Origin: Sarcocystis neurona | Lineage: Eukaryota; Apicomplexa; Conoidasida; Eucoccidiorida; Sarcocystidae | Assembly: GCA_000727475.1 (NCBI GenBank) | Contig: KL647289.1 | Location: 6,624,943-6,688,942, forward strand | Direction: 5' to 3' | DNA: 64,000 nucleotides | Part shown: in pieces, positions 63,682 to 64,000 of the stretch | Position numbering within the stretch: the first letter of the stretch is position 1 | Layout: every line of letters starts with the position of its first letter | The notes under the pieces: generated by a model | Told to the model about the DNA's origin: nothing | The model's input: the letters and a program-made list of their open reading frames with translations, nothing else | Databases searched by the model: none | Program-made: the position numbers and the translations under genes

Positions 63682-64000
63682 TTCTGCAGGGATACATGGT
63701 GGTGGCGCAGCCAGATGTGAGCCGCGTTCCTTCCAAATTTCGCAAGTGACCGCATACCACCAAAGCCCAACAAAGGCTTCAGTGTCACTACTCGCCTACT
63801 GCACCTTCGAAATTCAAGGGCAACATTCAAACGAGTGCGTCAGAGGACGGACCAGGGCCGCGCTACTGTGCGGCCGTAGCGATGTTCGCGACGCCGTCGG
63901 AAAAAGGTCGCACCAAACACGCGGCCGGCTGCAGACGGTGCCAGCAACAGGACCAGAGGCCTTAAGAATGGGTTAAACTGTCATGAGCTCTCAAGACTTT
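63682..64000. promoter_or_regulatory. 5' flank of the transporter gene
   Basis: Upstream sequence of the minus-strand transporter. A plus frame (63,623-63,976) is open across it and the start codon but lacks any motif and is probably chance. The 5' UTR and promoter are expected here; no specific element is recognised. Confidence 0.3.

Overview
The window reads as nuclear DNA of a coccidian apicomplexan, most likely an Eimeria-type genome (Cyclospora is the main alternative). The basis is the very dense CAG/CTG triplet repeats, which give Gln, Ala or Ser runs inside conserved proteins. Long alternating purine-pyrimidine AT-rich tracts, intron-rich genes with GT-AG splicing and eukaryote-only protein families agree with this. 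No prokaryotic, viral, tRNA, rRNA or CRISPR feature was found. Exon-intron structures were assembled by hand from reading-frame phase, splice signals and remembered family conservation; no alignment or search was run.

Layout. The first ~52 kb is repeat-rich. It holds three reconstructable genes separated by AT/RY microsatellites, CAG/CTG islands, a GA-rich array with an assembly gap (20,975-21,452) and a ~1.7 kb degenerate tandem array (about 35.2-36.9 kb). The genes are a minus-strand PCF11-like mRNA 3'-end processing factor (10,733 to 6,072), a minus-strand RING plus TRAF-type zinc-finger protein (30,333 to 23,191, possibly starting further upstream), and a plus-strand UBA5, the UFM1-activating E1 enzyme (38,310-51,399). 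The seven UBA5 exons join in phase into a 734-residue product that keeps the nucleotide-binding, zinc and catalytic residues.

From about 52 kb to the end the sequence is almost free of repeats, apart from one CTG-rich island near 54.4-54.8 kb and a weak AT patch near 60.1 kb. This matches the repeat-rich/repeat-poor chromosome segmentation described for Eimeria. The segment holds a candidate two-exon 78-residue protein (51,748-52,122), an unrecognised multi-exon plus-strand gene (about 56,040-61,612), and an intact single-exon MFS transporter on the minus strand (63,681 to 61,660) that converges on it.

The genes share no evident pathway; the window looks like an ordinary chromosome arm. The most notable points are the large low-complexity insertions inside otherwise conserved domains (UBA5 adenylation domain, PCF11 second zinc finger), the tandem array with a ~161 bp higher-order period, the abrupt repeat-rich/repeat-poor boundary, and the unidentified cysteine-containing gene.
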